Shown: piece after piece, positions 15,815 through 24,361 of the stretch
Position numbering within the stretch: position 1 is the first letter of the stretch
How the letters are laid out: every line of letters begins with the position of its first letter
Origin: JAICSD01 sp963836665
GTDB taxonomy: Bacteria > Acidobacteriota > Vicinamibacteria > Vicinamibacterales > 2-12-FULL-66-21
Reading direction: 5' to 3'
DNA: 64,000 nt
NCBI GenBank assembly: GCA_963836665.1
Contig: CAWIKL010000001.1
Location: forward strand, 620,001 to 684,000
Notes under the pieces: generated by a model
What the model saw: only the letters and a program-made list of their open reading frames with translations
Databases searched by the model: none
Told to the model about the DNA's origin: nothing
Translations under genes and position numbers: made by a program

Positions 15815-16698
15815 GGCTGGCCGCCGCCGCCTCGGCGGCCGCGCCCGCCGCCGCGCTGCGGCGCGGTGCCGTTGACCAGCGTCTCGATCGGCGCCTTGGC
15901 CGTCCACGCGATGCCGCGCAGGATCATCTTCTGGACGTCGGGGCGCGAAAAATTGGCGTAGGTGTGGCCCTGCATCCAGACGAAGGCGCGCGAAGGCTGG
16001 CCGCCGAAGATCGTGTGTTCGTAGGTCCAGATCTGCGGCACGACTTCGCCCGACGCGGGCATCGGCGCCGTGGCCAGCACGTGGATCTTCGGGTTGTCCG
16101 CCCAGGTCATCTTGAAGAAGGCTTCGTCCTGGATCGAGAAGTCGGCCATGTCCTTCATGAGCGGCGACTGCTTGTCGACGATGGTGTACTTGATTTCGCC
16201 GGCCGAGAAATTCATCTCGCCATGCTTCTTGCCGCCACCGACGACGGAGGCCATGTAGGCGGGATCGTCGCCGCAGAGCGTGTCATGGAAGAGGACGAAA
16301 CCGCCGCCGCGCTTGATGTAGTCCTCGAGCACGGCCTTCTCGGTCGCCGTCATGTAGCCGGCGTCCCCCTTGTACATGACCACGACGTCGACGTTGGCCA
16401 GTTCGTTGGCGTCGGGGAAGTGCAGGCCGCCGTCGACGAGCGCGCCGTGGTCGGTGAGGAACTTGCTCCAGTCGGCGATGAACTGCGGGTAGTCGTGCAT
16501 CCCTTCGCCGTGCGATTTCAATCCAGCGCGGATGTAGATGTGGATCGGCCGTAGCGCGTCCGCGGCCGGGGCCGCTGGTGCCGCCGAGGGCACGGCTGCC
16601 TGCTGGCCCGCCGAGCCGCGCTGGCCGGCGGGCGTCTGCTGCCCGGCAAGCGCGGCGGCAAGCGCCAGGGTGATCGAAGCGGTCAGAAACGTTTTCAC
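15811..16698 (-). CDS. ThuA-like domain exported protein
   Basis: The start is the GTG at 16698, which overlaps the esterase stop codon (GTGA) and begins a signal peptide (VKTFLTASITLALAAALAG). The mature part is a ThuA-like glutamine-amidotransferase fold (HIYIRAGLKSHGEGMHDYPQF, VDVVVMYKGDAGYMT, GGGFVLFHDTLCGDDP, VLATAPMPASGEVVPQIWTYEH, GQPSRAFVWMQGHTYANF). ThuA-like proteins accompany sugar-use genes in many bacteria; the reaction is not known. The N-terminal and C-terminal ends are Gly/Gln/Arg-rich. It is the last gene of the ApbE, esterase, ThuA unit. Confidence 0.9.
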   Translation of the reverse strand: MKTFLTASITLALAAALAGQQTPAGQRGSAGQQAAVPSAAPAAPAADALRPIHIYIRAGLKSHGEGMHDYPQFIADWSKFLTDHGALVDGGLHFPDANELANVDVVVMYKGDAGYMTATEKAVLEDYIKRGGGFVLFHDTLCGDDPAYMASVVGGGKKHGEMNFSAGEIKYTIVDKQSPLMKDMADFSIQDEAFFKMTWADNPKIHVLATAPMPASGEVVPQIWTYEHTIFGGQPSRAFVWMQGHTYANFSRPDVQKMILRGIAWTAKAPIETLVNGTAPQRGGGRGRRGGGGQP

Positions 16699-17972
16699 TT
16701 GGTGCCCTCCGGCTGGAACGTGATCTGCGCGTAGTGCGCCAGGAAATCGCGCCACAGGAACCAGTAGTGGCGTCCGGGGATTTCACGGTACGAGGTGTTG
16801 AAGCCGTCCTGCTTGACCAGCTCCGAGAGCGCGACGGTGCCGTCGTGCGCCATGTCGGTCGTGCCGGCGCCGAGCCAGTAGAATTTCACGCCGGCCGCTT
16901 TGACCGCTTCGAGCTGTTTCTGGAACGCCTCGTCGGTGGTCCGTCCGCCGGCGCTGAACACGCCGATGTAGGCGAACTTGCCCGGGTTGTTGTTGGTGGC
17001 CATCAGCGTGTGCGCGCCGCCCATCGAGAGGCCGGCGATGGCGCGCTCGTCGGTCGCCGCGAGCACGCGGTAGCGCTTCTCGACGAACGGAATCACGTCC
17101 TTGACGAGGCTCTCGGGGTAGGAGCCCTCGTAGGCCTGCGGCTGGCCGCCGCGGCCGCTTGCGCCCCCCGCGCGTCCGGCTCCGGCCTGCTGCTGCGCCT
17201 GGAGCGGCGGCGGCGCCGGCGCGGTGACCTGCTGGCGCGCCGGCGTCGGACCGAAGCCGTAGCCTTGCGAGACCGACTGGGTCGCGTTGCCGTTGGGCAT
17301 GACGACGATCATCGGCTTGGCCTTGCCGGCCGCGATCAGGTTATCGATGATGATATTGGCGCGGCCCATCGTCAGCCACGCGTCCTCGTCACCGCCGCCG
17401 CCGTGCAGCAGATAGAGCACCGGGTACTTCTGCGTGGTGTCTTCGTAGCCAGGCGGCAGATACACCATCATGCGCCGGCGGTCCATCTTCAGCGTCGGCG
17501 ATGGATACCAGACGGCCTGCACGCTGCCGTGCGGTACATCCTTGAAGTCCCACCATTCGGATTCCGGGCCGGAGATCATCAGCAGGTTGTCGTAGCGTGA
17601 GCCATCGCGCTGCGTCTCGCCGTTGTTGGGATCGAGCGCCTTGACGCCGTCGACGACGAACCAGTAACCCCAGAGCTGCGGCGCCAGCGGCCCGACGGTC
17701 GCCGCCCACACGCCCTGGTCATCTTTCGTCATCTTGATATCGGTGCCGTTGTCCCAGCTGCCGTTGAGCGTCACCTCGGCGGCCTTCGGCGCGTTGAGAC
17801 GAAAGGTGACGGTCCGATCAGGATGGATCTCGGGCGACTTGAGCGCGGGCGGACGCGGGGCGGCGTTCTGCGCCGGTGCGCCCGGCAGCGGTTGCTGTGC
17901 AACGAGCGGCATGGCGGCGAGAGCGACGACGGCGGACGCCGCCAACAGACGTGCATACGTGATGGTCTTCAT
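16695..17972 (-). CDS. Exported esterase (enterochelin-esterase/esterase D-like) with N-terminal CBM48-like domain
   Basis: The start is the ATG at 17972, opening a signal peptide (MKTITYARLLAASAVVALAA). Residues about 45-130 form an immunoglobulin-like CBM48/E-set domain (DRTVTFRLNAPKAAEVTLNG, LWGYWFVVDG). The rest is an alpha/beta hydrolase of the esterase D/Fes type (RMMVYLPPGYED, PVLYLLHGGGGDEDAW). The nucleophile is in AIAGLSMGGAHTL, the acid probably in GAGTTD, and the His in IPGRHYWFLW. A Gln/Ala/Gly-rich insert of about 45 residues sits before the nucleophile. It probably cleaves an acyl or feruloyl ester on a carbohydrate. It overlaps both the ApbE and ThuA genes by four bases. Confidence 0.9.
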   Translation of the reverse strand: MKTITYARLLAASAVVALAAMPLVAQQPLPGAPAQNAAPRPPALKSPEIHPDRTVTFRLNAPKAAEVTLNGSWDNGTDIKMTKDDQGVWAATVGPLAPQLWGYWFVVDGVKALDPNNGETQRDGSRYDNLLMISGPESEWWDFKDVPHGSVQAVWYPSPTLKMDRRRMMVYLPPGYEDTTQKYPVLYLLHGGGGDEDAWLTMGRANIIIDNLIAAGKAKPMIVVMPNGNATQSVSQGYGFGPTPARQQVTAPAPPPLQAQQQAGAGRAGGASGRGGQPQAYEGSYPESLVKDVIPFVEKRYRVLAATDERAIAGLSMGGAHTLMATNNNPGKFAYIGVFSAGGRTTDEAFQKQLEAVKAAGVKFYWLGAGTTDMAHDGTVALSELVKQDGFNTSYREIPGRHYWFLWRDFLAHYAQITFQPEGTK

Positions 17973-19064
17973 AAGTACCTCTCGAGGAGCCAACCTCCTG
18001 CCTGCGTGGAACGGGCGTCGGCGACGACCGGGTCGGCAGCCGGGCCGTCCGACGTGGTCGCGCGCGAGTGCATCTCGAAGGCGTGCCAGCCGGCACTGTC
18101 GATCCGGCGTCCGCTCTCGAGCGTGATCGAGAACTCGACACCCGGCACCGTCGCGGCAAGGGCGACGCTCTCCGACGGAGCCAGCACGCAGAACGCCGTG
18201 GCCAGCGCGTCGGCGGTGATCGGGTTCGCCGAGATGACAGCGACACGCTGGACCTCGGCGGCAGGCTGGCCGCTGCGCGGATCAATTCGTGGCGAATAGT
18301 GACGGCCGGCGATGTCGAAGCCAGCTGCGATCGGTGGAGCGGATGGCGACGGCGGCGTCGGTGACGGCGAGCGCGGTGCTCTCGACGGCGTCCGGACGAT
18401 TGCCACCCGGTAGCGCCACACTCTGCGTCCACGTGCCGCGGACGACGGCACGCCCGCCCGCCGCCAGCATCACGCCGTTGACGCCGGGAACAGAGAGCGC
18501 CGCGCGGGCGGCGCGGTCGAACACGTAACCCTTGGTAAACGATCCGAGCACGAGCGGCACCCCGCTCGTGTGTGTCGCGATCGACGCGGAGCGATCGAGG
18601 ATCCAGTGGCGCTGACGGATCTGGTCGAGCGCGGCCTGCAGCTCGCGGCGGGTCGGCACGCGATTCCGCTCGGCGGCGCGCCGCCAGACGCCGCGCACGG
18701 TGCCGACTGCCGGATCGACGGCACCCTGGGTTCGCACGCGCCAGTCGTCGAACTGGGCGAGCACGTCGCTCAGTTCTGGTGAAATTTTGGTGGCGACGGC
18801 GGACGACTGCAGCCAGCGGCTCACTTCGCTGGCGGGATCGCGGAGGCTGAGGATCCTGGTGTCGCGCCCGATCTGGGCGCGCGCGGCGGCGTCGGCCTGC
18901 CGTGCCGCCTCGGGCGACCGGGCGTCGATGCGGATGTCGAGCGGCGCCCCCATGACGTTCTCGACGTGCGAGGCGTAGACGCCGTCAGCCGCGCGGAAGC
19001 GCAGGACGAGCGCCAGCGCAAAACCGATGATGAGCGCGGCGACGATCACGAGCGCGCGGGTCAA
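17969..19064 (-). CDS. apbE: FAD:protein FMN transferase (ApbE), frameshifted by one base
   Basis: The gene is read in two overlapping frames joined near 18331. The first (start TTG at 19064, with a GGGAGGGGAGG ribosome site) gives a membrane-anchored N-terminus, NVMGAPLDIRID, GAVDPAVGTVRGVW and SFTKGYVFDRAA. The second continues AAGFDIAGRHYSPRIDPRSGQPAAEV and ANPITADALATAFCVL. Dropping one base gives an uninterrupted 364-residue ApbE with the usual GxxxKGxxxD, DPxxG and ADALATA motifs. Its C-terminal tail (VEFSITLESGRRIDSAGW) resembles the start of a DUF2271-type domain. ApbE attaches FMN to a threonine of exported redox proteins. No flavinylation target is adjacent. A sequencing error is likely. 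Confidence 0.85.
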
Positions 19065-19109
19065 TCCGGGCCTCCCCTCCCTCGAATATCCAGCGCACGA
19101 TACCGCAGA

Positions 19110-19127
19110 CTTACACGTCCGTGCAAT
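19110..19127. promoter_or_regulatory. TetR-type operator C: cTTACACG-TC-CGTGCAAt
   Basis: Arms TTACACG and CGTGCAA (one mismatched pair) with a two-base spacer lie 46 bases upstream of the ApbE start. Read on the minus strand, TTGCAC is followed after 18 bases by TATCGT, so the site covers the -35 element as at operators A and B. Confidence 0.6.
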
Positions 19128-19163
19128 CGATTGCCGGCCAGGCCCCAGAGGGCGCCGCTTTGC

Positions 19164-19583
19164 TCAGCCGCCGATCGTCAGGATCGCACCGACGGTCATC
19201 ATCGCCACACCCGCCGCCAGCCGCCAACTGACGTGCTCGCCGAGCAGCGCCGCCGCAAGCACGATCGTCAGCGGCAGACTGAGCTTGTCGATCGGACTGA
19301 CGCGCGAGGCGGGCGCCAGTTGCAACGCGCGGAAGTAAGCGATCCACGCAATGCCTGTGGCGAGGCCGGACAGTACGAGGAAGATCAAGGATCGCCGCGA
19401 CATGCCTGCCGCTGCGCGAATCTCCCCGGTCGATGCGACCAGCATCCATGCGAACGCGGTAATGACAACGGTCCGAACGGCTGTCGCGAGATTCGACGGC
19501 ACTCCCTGAACGCCGATCTTGGCCAGGATAGCCGTGGCGGCGGAGGCGAGCGCCGAGATCAGTGCGTAAGTCAGCCAGGTCAT
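19164..19583 (-). CDS. Half-size EamA/DMT-family membrane protein
   Basis: The product has 139 residues, corresponding to one EamA domain with about five hydrophobic helices (WLTYALISALASAATAILAKIGV, FLVLSGLATGIAWIAYFRAL, LPLTIVLAAALLGE, LAAGVAMMTVGAILTIGG). Full drug/metabolite transporters carry two such repeats, so this one probably works as a dimer. PIDKLSLPLTIVLAAALLGEHVSW is the typical EamA ending. The substrate is unknown. It lies upstream of ApbE on the same strand, but operator C sits between them, so they are probably transcribed separately. Confidence 0.88.
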   Translation of the reverse strand: MTWLTYALISALASAATAILAKIGVQGVPSNLATAVRTVVITAFAWMLVASTGEIRAAAGMSRRSLIFLVLSGLATGIAWIAYFRALQLAPASRVSPIDKLSLPLTIVLAAALLGEHVSWRLAAGVAMMTVGAILTIGG

Positions 19584-19620
19584 CGCGCTACTGTATACGC
19601 GCGGCGATGGAGTCTGACGT

Positions 19621-19860
19621 ATGAGTGGAATGAAGGTTCGTCTCTCGCGCGAGCGCCGGGCGGCGTTGCTGGAATCGTTGATCGCGCACTTCGCGACAGA
19701 ATTTGACGAAAGGTTGAGCGTTTTCCGGGCGGAGGCGCTCGTCGACTTCTTCGTGCGGGAGCTGGGGCCGCCAGTCTATAACCAGGGCGTCCGCGACGCC
19801 GCGGCATTCATGCAGGAGAAACTATCGGATATTGAAGGCGAGGTGTACGAACCGGAGTGA
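19621..19860 (+). CDS. DUF2164 family protein
   Basis: This is a 79-residue cytoplasmic protein. VRLSRERRAALLESLIAHFATEFDE and LVDFFVRELGPPVYNQGVRDA are the DUF2164 signature; the family usually has 80 to 90 residues and no known function. It is divergent from the EamA gene. Its last 53 bases overlap the end of the zinc-ribbon gene on the other strand. Confidence 0.88.
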   Translation: MSGMKVRLSRERRAALLESLIAHFATEFDERLSVFRAEALVDFFVRELGPPVYNQGVRDAAAFMQEKLSDIEGEVYEPE

Positions 19861-20032
19861 GCTCCGGCCGCACGTCGTGGGTGGAGTACCAGGCCCCTTC
19901 GAATGCGCGGTCACACACCGGGCACTCGAAAAAGTGCCGTTCCCAGCGACCGACGTTGACCGTGGCGCTGACGCGTGTGTCGCTGTTCTGACAATCGGGG
20001 CACCCGGTGAGCTCGTCGGACGCGGTATTCAT
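19808..20032 (-). CDS. Small two-CxxC zinc-ribbon protein
   Basis: The product has 74 residues with two C-x2-C pairs (GCPDCQN and FECPVCDRAF) separated by about 25 residues including an RWERHF stretch, which forms a zinc ribbon. No function is recognised. On the minus strand TTGTCA, a 17-base gap and GACAAT stand seven bases before the ATG, so the transcript may lack a leader. The 3' part overlaps the DUF2164 gene by 53 bases, so the true end could differ, but the stop codon is fixed by the frame. Confidence 0.6.
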   Translation of the reverse strand: MNTASDELTGCPDCQNSDTRVSATVNVGRWERHFFECPVCDRAFEGAWYSTHDVRPELTPVRTPRLQYPIVSPA

Positions 20033-20033
20033 G

Positions 20034-20090
20034 TGACATATTGTCAGTTAGAGTTCGTTAGTTGACAATATATCTATAGATTTAATCCAA
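20034..20090. promoter_or_regulatory. AT-rich promoter region with TGACA/TGTCA inverted repeats
   Basis: This stretch is markedly richer in A and T than its surroundings. TGACA-TAT-TGTCA (20034-20046) is a short palindrome. Its right half pairs again with TTGACAATAT at 20062-20071, so ATATTGTCA and TGACAATAT form nine-base arms 16 bases apart. TTGACA is a perfect -35 hexamer, but no convincing plus-strand -10 follows it. The region probably holds the divergent promoters of the zinc-ribbon gene and an upstream part of the kinase control region. Confidence 0.45.
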
Positions 20091-20169
20091 CAGGCATAGG
20101 TCCGCCGGATCAACGACAGGTTGCCCCGCCCCAGCGCCCCGCTCCCCCAGCCGGCTGAGGCTCTACGCG

Positions 20170-20175
20170 TATACT
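20170..20175 (+). promoter_or_regulatory. -10 element TATACT before the Ser/Thr kinase gene
   Basis: TATACT lies ten bases before the TTG start at 20186. The mRNA leader would be only a few bases long, and no ribosome site is visible. Confidence 0.4.
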
Positions 20176-20185
20176 CCCGTCACAC

Positions 20186-22831
20186 TTGCCACTCAAGTCG
20201 GGCGCGCGCCTCGGGGTCTACGAAATCGTCGCCGCCATCGGCGAGGGCGGAATGGGACAGGTATTCCGGGCGCGGGACACGGGGCTGGATCGGGACGTCG
20301 CGATCAAGATTCTGCCCGACGCCTTCGCGCACGACGCGGACCGCCTGAGCCGCTTCCGACGGGAAGCTAAGATCCTGGCGGCGCTCAATCATCCCAACAT
20401 CGCCGCCGTCTACGGTCTAGAGGAAAGCGGCGGCCTCACCGCGCTCGTGATGGAACTCGTCGACGGCGAGGATTTGTCGCAGCGGCTCGCCCGCGGGGCG
20501 ATCTCACTCGAGGACGTCCTGCCGATCGCGCGGCAAATCGCGGACGCGCTCGACGCGGCCCACGAGCAGGGCATCGTCCATCGCGACCTGAAGCCCGCGA
20601 ATATCACGCTGCGCACCGACGGCACCGTCAAGGTCCTCGACTTCGGATTGGCGAAAGCGATGGACCCGGCCGTCACGTCGCCTGCAAATGCGATGAACTC
20701 CCCGACCATCACGAGCCCTGCGCTGCTGACGTCGGCGGGGGTGATTCTCGGCACCGCGGCCTATATGTCCCCTGAGCAGGCGCGCGGCAAAACCGTCGAT
20801 CACCGCTCGGACGTCTGGGCCTTTGGCTGCGTGCTGTTCGAACTGCTGACCGGCACGCGCGCCTTTGGCGGCGACGACGTCACTGACACGATTGCCGCGA
20901 TCATCACCAAGGAGCCCGATTGGGCGAGGCTCGCTCCTGACACCCCCGCGGCGGTTCGCCGCCTGTTGCGGCGGTGTGTCGAGAAAGATCCGAAACGCCG
21001 GCTCAGCTCGATGAGCGACGCGCGCCTCGAACTCGACGAACCCGCCGAGACGGGAACCGGGCCGCGCGACGGCACGGAATCGCGCGGCAGCGGTCGCACG
21101 CGTGAACGGCTCGTGTGGGCGGCGCTGGTGGTCCTTGCCGCGGTGGTGGTGCCGCTGGCGGTCAGGCGACTCGCCGGACCCTCGCCCGAACCGGCGGTCA
21201 CTCGCTTCGAAGTTCCGTTAACCGAGTCGACCGTCGCAGCTGGTCCGCCCGAGGTCTCGCCCGACGGCCGTACTATCGCGGTCGTGATGCGCGGCGACGA
21301 TGCGATCCCTCGCATTCGGATTCGAACTTTGGACGCGGCTAGCTTCCTGGAGCTGCCGGGCACCGAAGGCGCAAGCTTCCCCTTCTGGTCGCCCGACAGC
21401 CGCTCGATCGCCTTCTTCGCCAATGACACATTGAAGAGGATTCTGGTTTCCGGAGGACCGCCCCAGACGCTGTGCTCCGCCGTCCGCGCACGCGGAGGCA
21501 CCTGGGGTCGCGCCGGCATCCTGTTGTTCAGCGCCCTCGCCGACCATGCCGAGCGTCTGCAGCAGGTCGTCGAGGGTGGCGGCACGCCGGCCGCGCTGAC
21601 GCCCCTGTCGCTGCCCAAGCTTACTCTGCAGCGCTGGCCGCACTTCCTGCCCGATGGCCGGCACTTTCTCTTCTTCGCGTCGGCCCGGCAGACCGAGACC
21701 GACGGCGTCTACGCCGCGTCGCTTGGCGAGGCGGGAGGCAAGCGCATCGTCCCCGGCTTCACCGAGGCGCGGTACAGCAACGGTACCCTCCTGTTCGTGC
21801 GCGACACCACGCTCCTGGCGCAGCCATTTGACCCGGTCGGTCAGGCGTTGGGGCCACCCGATCCGGTGGTGATCTCCTCCGTGTCGAACGCGGGCAACGA
21901 GGGCGGCAAGGCGTTCTCCGTCTCGGACGGTGGCGTCATGATCGTCGTGCCGCTGGCAGCCCCCCTGAGGTCCCAATTGAAATGGTTCGATCGGAGCGGC
22001 CGGTGGATCGCGGATCTGGGGCTTCCCGGAAACCATCGTGGTCCCCGGATTTCGCCCGACGGATTGCGCGTCGTGACGTCGTCGGCTGTGCCACTTGTCA
22101 CAAACCATGGCGGAGCGCTCTGGACCGTCGACACGAAGAGCGGCCAGCCTCAACGGCTGACTTTTGCGGATGGCGACTACCTCCTTCCCGTGTGGTCGCG
22201 AGACGCGACCTCAGTGTTTTTCGGGCTGGAGACGGGCGCGACCGGCATTCATGACCTCTTCAGCCAGCCGACCAATGGCAGCGCGTCGCAGGATGCGCTG
22301 CTCCCGAGCAGGGAGAAGGAGAACAAATTTCCACAGGATGTGTCACCCGACGGGCGTTCCCTGCTGTACCTCACGCAGTCGACGCAAAGCAACGCGGCCC
22401 TGTGGGTAATGTCACTCCCCGAACGAAAACCGGCCCTGTACTTGACCAACGCCGGCTCCGCCCGGCTGTCCCCTAGCGGTGGCTGGGTCGCCTATTCGGG
22501 CGACAATTCCGGCCATCGAGAAATTTACCTGCAGAGTTTTCCGACGCCCGCAGTCAAGTTCCACGTCAGCGAAGGCGGCGGCGACGCACCGGTATGGAGC
22601 CGTGACGGCCGCGAACTCTTTTACGTGGCCGGGGCCAAACTCATGGCCGTCCCGGTATCGACAGCCAGCGGGGATCCGAAGATTGGCCAACCGACGGCGC
22701 TCTTCGATCTGCCGGGCCAATCGGACTTCGACGTCTCGGCCGACGGCCGATTTCTGTTCGCGGTGCCTGTTGCCAACCAGGCGCCGGCGGCGATAGTCAC
22801 GCTGAATTGGAAGGCGGGGCTGAAGAAATGA
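20186..22831 (+). CDS. Ser/Thr protein kinase with TolB-like propeller sensor
   Basis: The product has 881 residues. The N-terminal 280 form a Hanks-type kinase: GEGGMGQVF (19-27), AIKIL with Lys41, HRDLKPANI, LDFGLAK, GTAAYMSPEQA and DVWAFGCVLFELL. A single transmembrane helix follows (LVWAALVVLAAVVVPLAV, about 310-327). The external part is a beta-propeller of TolB/WD40-like repeats (VSPDGRTIA, WSPDSRSIAFF, FLPDGRHFLFF, ISPDGLRVV, WSRDGRELFYV, VSADGRFLFAV). This architecture is typical of acidobacterial kinases. The start is TTG. The stop overlaps the start of the Rieske/FAD reductase gene (ATGA), so kinase and reductase are translationally coupled. Confidence 0.93.
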   Translation: MPLKSGARLGVYEIVAAIGEGGMGQVFRARDTGLDRDVAIKILPDAFAHDADRLSRFRREAKILAALNHPNIAAVYGLEESGGLTALVMELVDGEDLSQRLARGAISLEDVLPIARQIADALDAAHEQGIVHRDLKPANITLRTDGTVKVLDFGLAKAMDPAVTSPANAMNSPTITSPALLTSAGVILGTAAYMSPEQARGKTVDHRSDVWAFGCVLFELLTGTRAFGGDDVTDTIAAIITKEPDWARLAPDTPAAVRRLLRRCVEKDPKRRLSSMSDARLELDEPAETGTGPRDGTESRGSGRTRERLVWAALVVLAAVVVPLAVRRLAGPSPEPAVTRFEVPLTESTVAAGPPEVSPDGRTIAVVMRGDDAIPRIRIRTLDAASFLELPGTEGASFPFWSPDSRSIAFFANDTLKRILVSGGPPQTLCSAVRARGGTWGRAGILLFSALADHAERLQQVVEGGGTPAALTPLSLPKLTLQRWPHFLPDGRHFLFFASARQTETDGVYAASLGEAGGKRIVPGFTEARYSNGTLLFVRDTTLLAQPFDPVGQALGPPDPVVISSVSNAGNEGGKAFSVSDGGVMIVVPLAAPLRSQLKWFDRSGRWIADLGLPGNHRGPRISPDGLRVVTSSAVPLVTNHGGALWTVDTKSGQPQRLTFADGDYLLPVWSRDATSVFFGLETGATGIHDLFSQPTNGSASQDALLPSREKENKFPQDVSPDGRSLLYLTQSTQSNAALWVMSLPERKPALYLTNAGSARLSPSGGWVAYSGDNSGHREIYLQSFPTPAVKFHVSEGGGDAPVWSRDGRELFYVAGAKLMAVPVSTASGDPKIGQPTALFDLPGQSDFDVSADGRFLFAVPVANQAPAAIVTLNWKAGLKK

Positions 22832-24357
22832 CGAACATCGATCTGACGGCCGGCGTTCGGTTCGATTCAATGCGCGACGGCGGCACGCTGACCGGACGCG
22901 CCGGCGAGGACGACGTCGTGCTGGTGAGGAAGGGCGACCGCGTCTTCGCGATCGCGGCGCACTGCACCCATTACCGCGGAGGACTCGCCGACGGACTGGT
23001 CGTCGGCGATACGATTCGATGCCCGCTTCACCACGCGTGTTTCGACCTGGCGACGGGCGAAGCGCTGCGGGCGCCCGCGCTCGATCCGATCGCCTGCTGG
23101 CGCGTGGAGCGTCGGGGCGACCTCGTCATCGTTGGCGAGAAACTGTCCGCAACAACGCGCTCCGCGAGTGCCGGCGCGGGGCATCCTTCGTCGATCGTGA
23201 TCGTCGGCGGTGGCGCCGCGGGGCTGGCGGCGGTCGACATGCTGCGGCGCGCGAGGTACGACGGACCGATCGCGATGATCAGCGCCGACGCGGATCCGCC
23301 CGTTGACCGTCCGAATCTGTCGAAGGACTATCTCGCGGGTGAAGCCCAAGAGGACTGGATCCCGCTGTGGCCCGCCGACCTGTATCGGGAGAAGCGGGTC
23401 GATCTCGTCCTGAATACCCGCGTGAAGTCCATCGACACGGGCGCCAGGCGCGTGTTGATGGAAGACGGTACCAGCCGTGAGTTCGGTTCGCTGCTGATCG
23501 CGACCGGCGCGGATCCCATCCGGCTACCGATTCCCGGCGCCGACACCGCTCAGATCTTCTACCTCCGCTCCTTCGCCGACAGCCGTGCCCTGGTCGAGCG
23601 CGCGTCGGCTCCGTCGGCGGGCTCGGCACCCACACGCGCGGTTGTCGTGGGCGCGAGCTTCATCGGCCTCGAAGTCGCGGCCGCGCTGCGGACGCGGGGG
23701 GTGGCCGTCGACGTGGTCGCACCGGAGCGACGGCCGCTCGAGCGCGTGTTGGGCGCGGAAATCGGAGCCTTCGTCCAGGACATCCACCAGGCGCACGGAG
23801 TCGTGTTCCACCTCGGTGAAACCGTCGCTTCCATCGCCGGGCGAAAAGTCACGCTAAGTGGCGGCGCGGCGATCGACGCCGACTTCGTCGTGGTTGGCGC
23901 GGGCGTTCGGCCATCCACGGCGATCGCCGATCGCTCCGGCCTTGCCGTCGATCGCGGTATCGCCGTCAACGAGTTCCTCGAGACGAGCGCGCCGGGCGTG
24001 TTCGCGGCCGGCGACGTGGCGCGCTGGCCCGACCCGCACACGGGGGAGCGGATTCGGGTCGAACACTTCGTGGTGGCGGAGCGTCAGGGGCAGACGGCCG
24101 CGAAGAACATGCTCGGCGGCCGCGAGCGATTCGACGCCGTGCCGTTTTTCTGGAGTCAGCACTACGACATCACCATCCGGTATGTCGGCCATGCCGAACG
24201 GTGGGACGCCGTTCGCATCGACGGCTCCCTCGCCGCGCGCGACGCATCGGTCAGCTTCCTGAGCAACGGCCGACGGCTGGCCGTCGCGACGATCTCACGC
24301 GATCAAGCGAACCTCCAGGCGGAAAGGGAAATTGAATCCCTAATCGCGGATGGTTGA
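22828..24357 (+). CDS. Rieske-type FAD-dependent NAD(P)H oxidoreductase (AIFM3/ferredoxin reductase-like)
   Basis: The product has 509 residues. Residues 1-110 are a Rieske [2Fe-2S] domain with Cys46 and His48 in HCTHYRGG and Cys65 and His68 in CPLHHACF. Then come the FAD fold SIVIVGGGAAGLAAVDML and the NADH fold AVVVGASFIGLEVAAAL. The FAD-contact block APGVFAAGDVARW and a C-terminal reductase dimerisation-like domain (FFWSQHYDITIRYVGHA) follow. The layout matches AIFM3-like and rubredoxin/ferredoxin reductase-type enzymes that pass electrons from NAD(P)H to an iron-sulphur partner. The electron acceptor is not adjacent. It is coupled to the kinase gene by a four-base overlap. Confidence 0.92.
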   Translation: MTNIDLTAGVRFDSMRDGGTLTGRAGEDDVVLVRKGDRVFAIAAHCTHYRGGLADGLVVGDTIRCPLHHACFDLATGEALRAPALDPIACWRVERRGDLVIVGEKLSATTRSASAGAGHPSSIVIVGGGAAGLAAVDMLRRARYDGPIAMISADADPPVDRPNLSKDYLAGEAQEDWIPLWPADLYREKRVDLVLNTRVKSIDTGARRVLMEDGTSREFGSLLIATGADPIRLPIPGADTAQIFYLRSFADSRALVERASAPSAGSAPTRAVVVGASFIGLEVAAALRTRGVAVDVVAPERRPLERVLGAEIGAFVQDIHQAHGVVFHLGETVASIAGRKVTLSGGAAIDADFVVVGAGVRPSTAIADRSGLAVDRGIAVNEFLETSAPGVFAAGDVARWPDPHTGERIRVEHFVVAERQGQTAAKNMLGGRERFDAVPFFWSQHYDITIRYVGHAERWDAVRIDGSLAARDASVSFLSNGRRLAVATISRDQANLQAEREIESLIADG

Positions 24358-24361
24358 TCGA

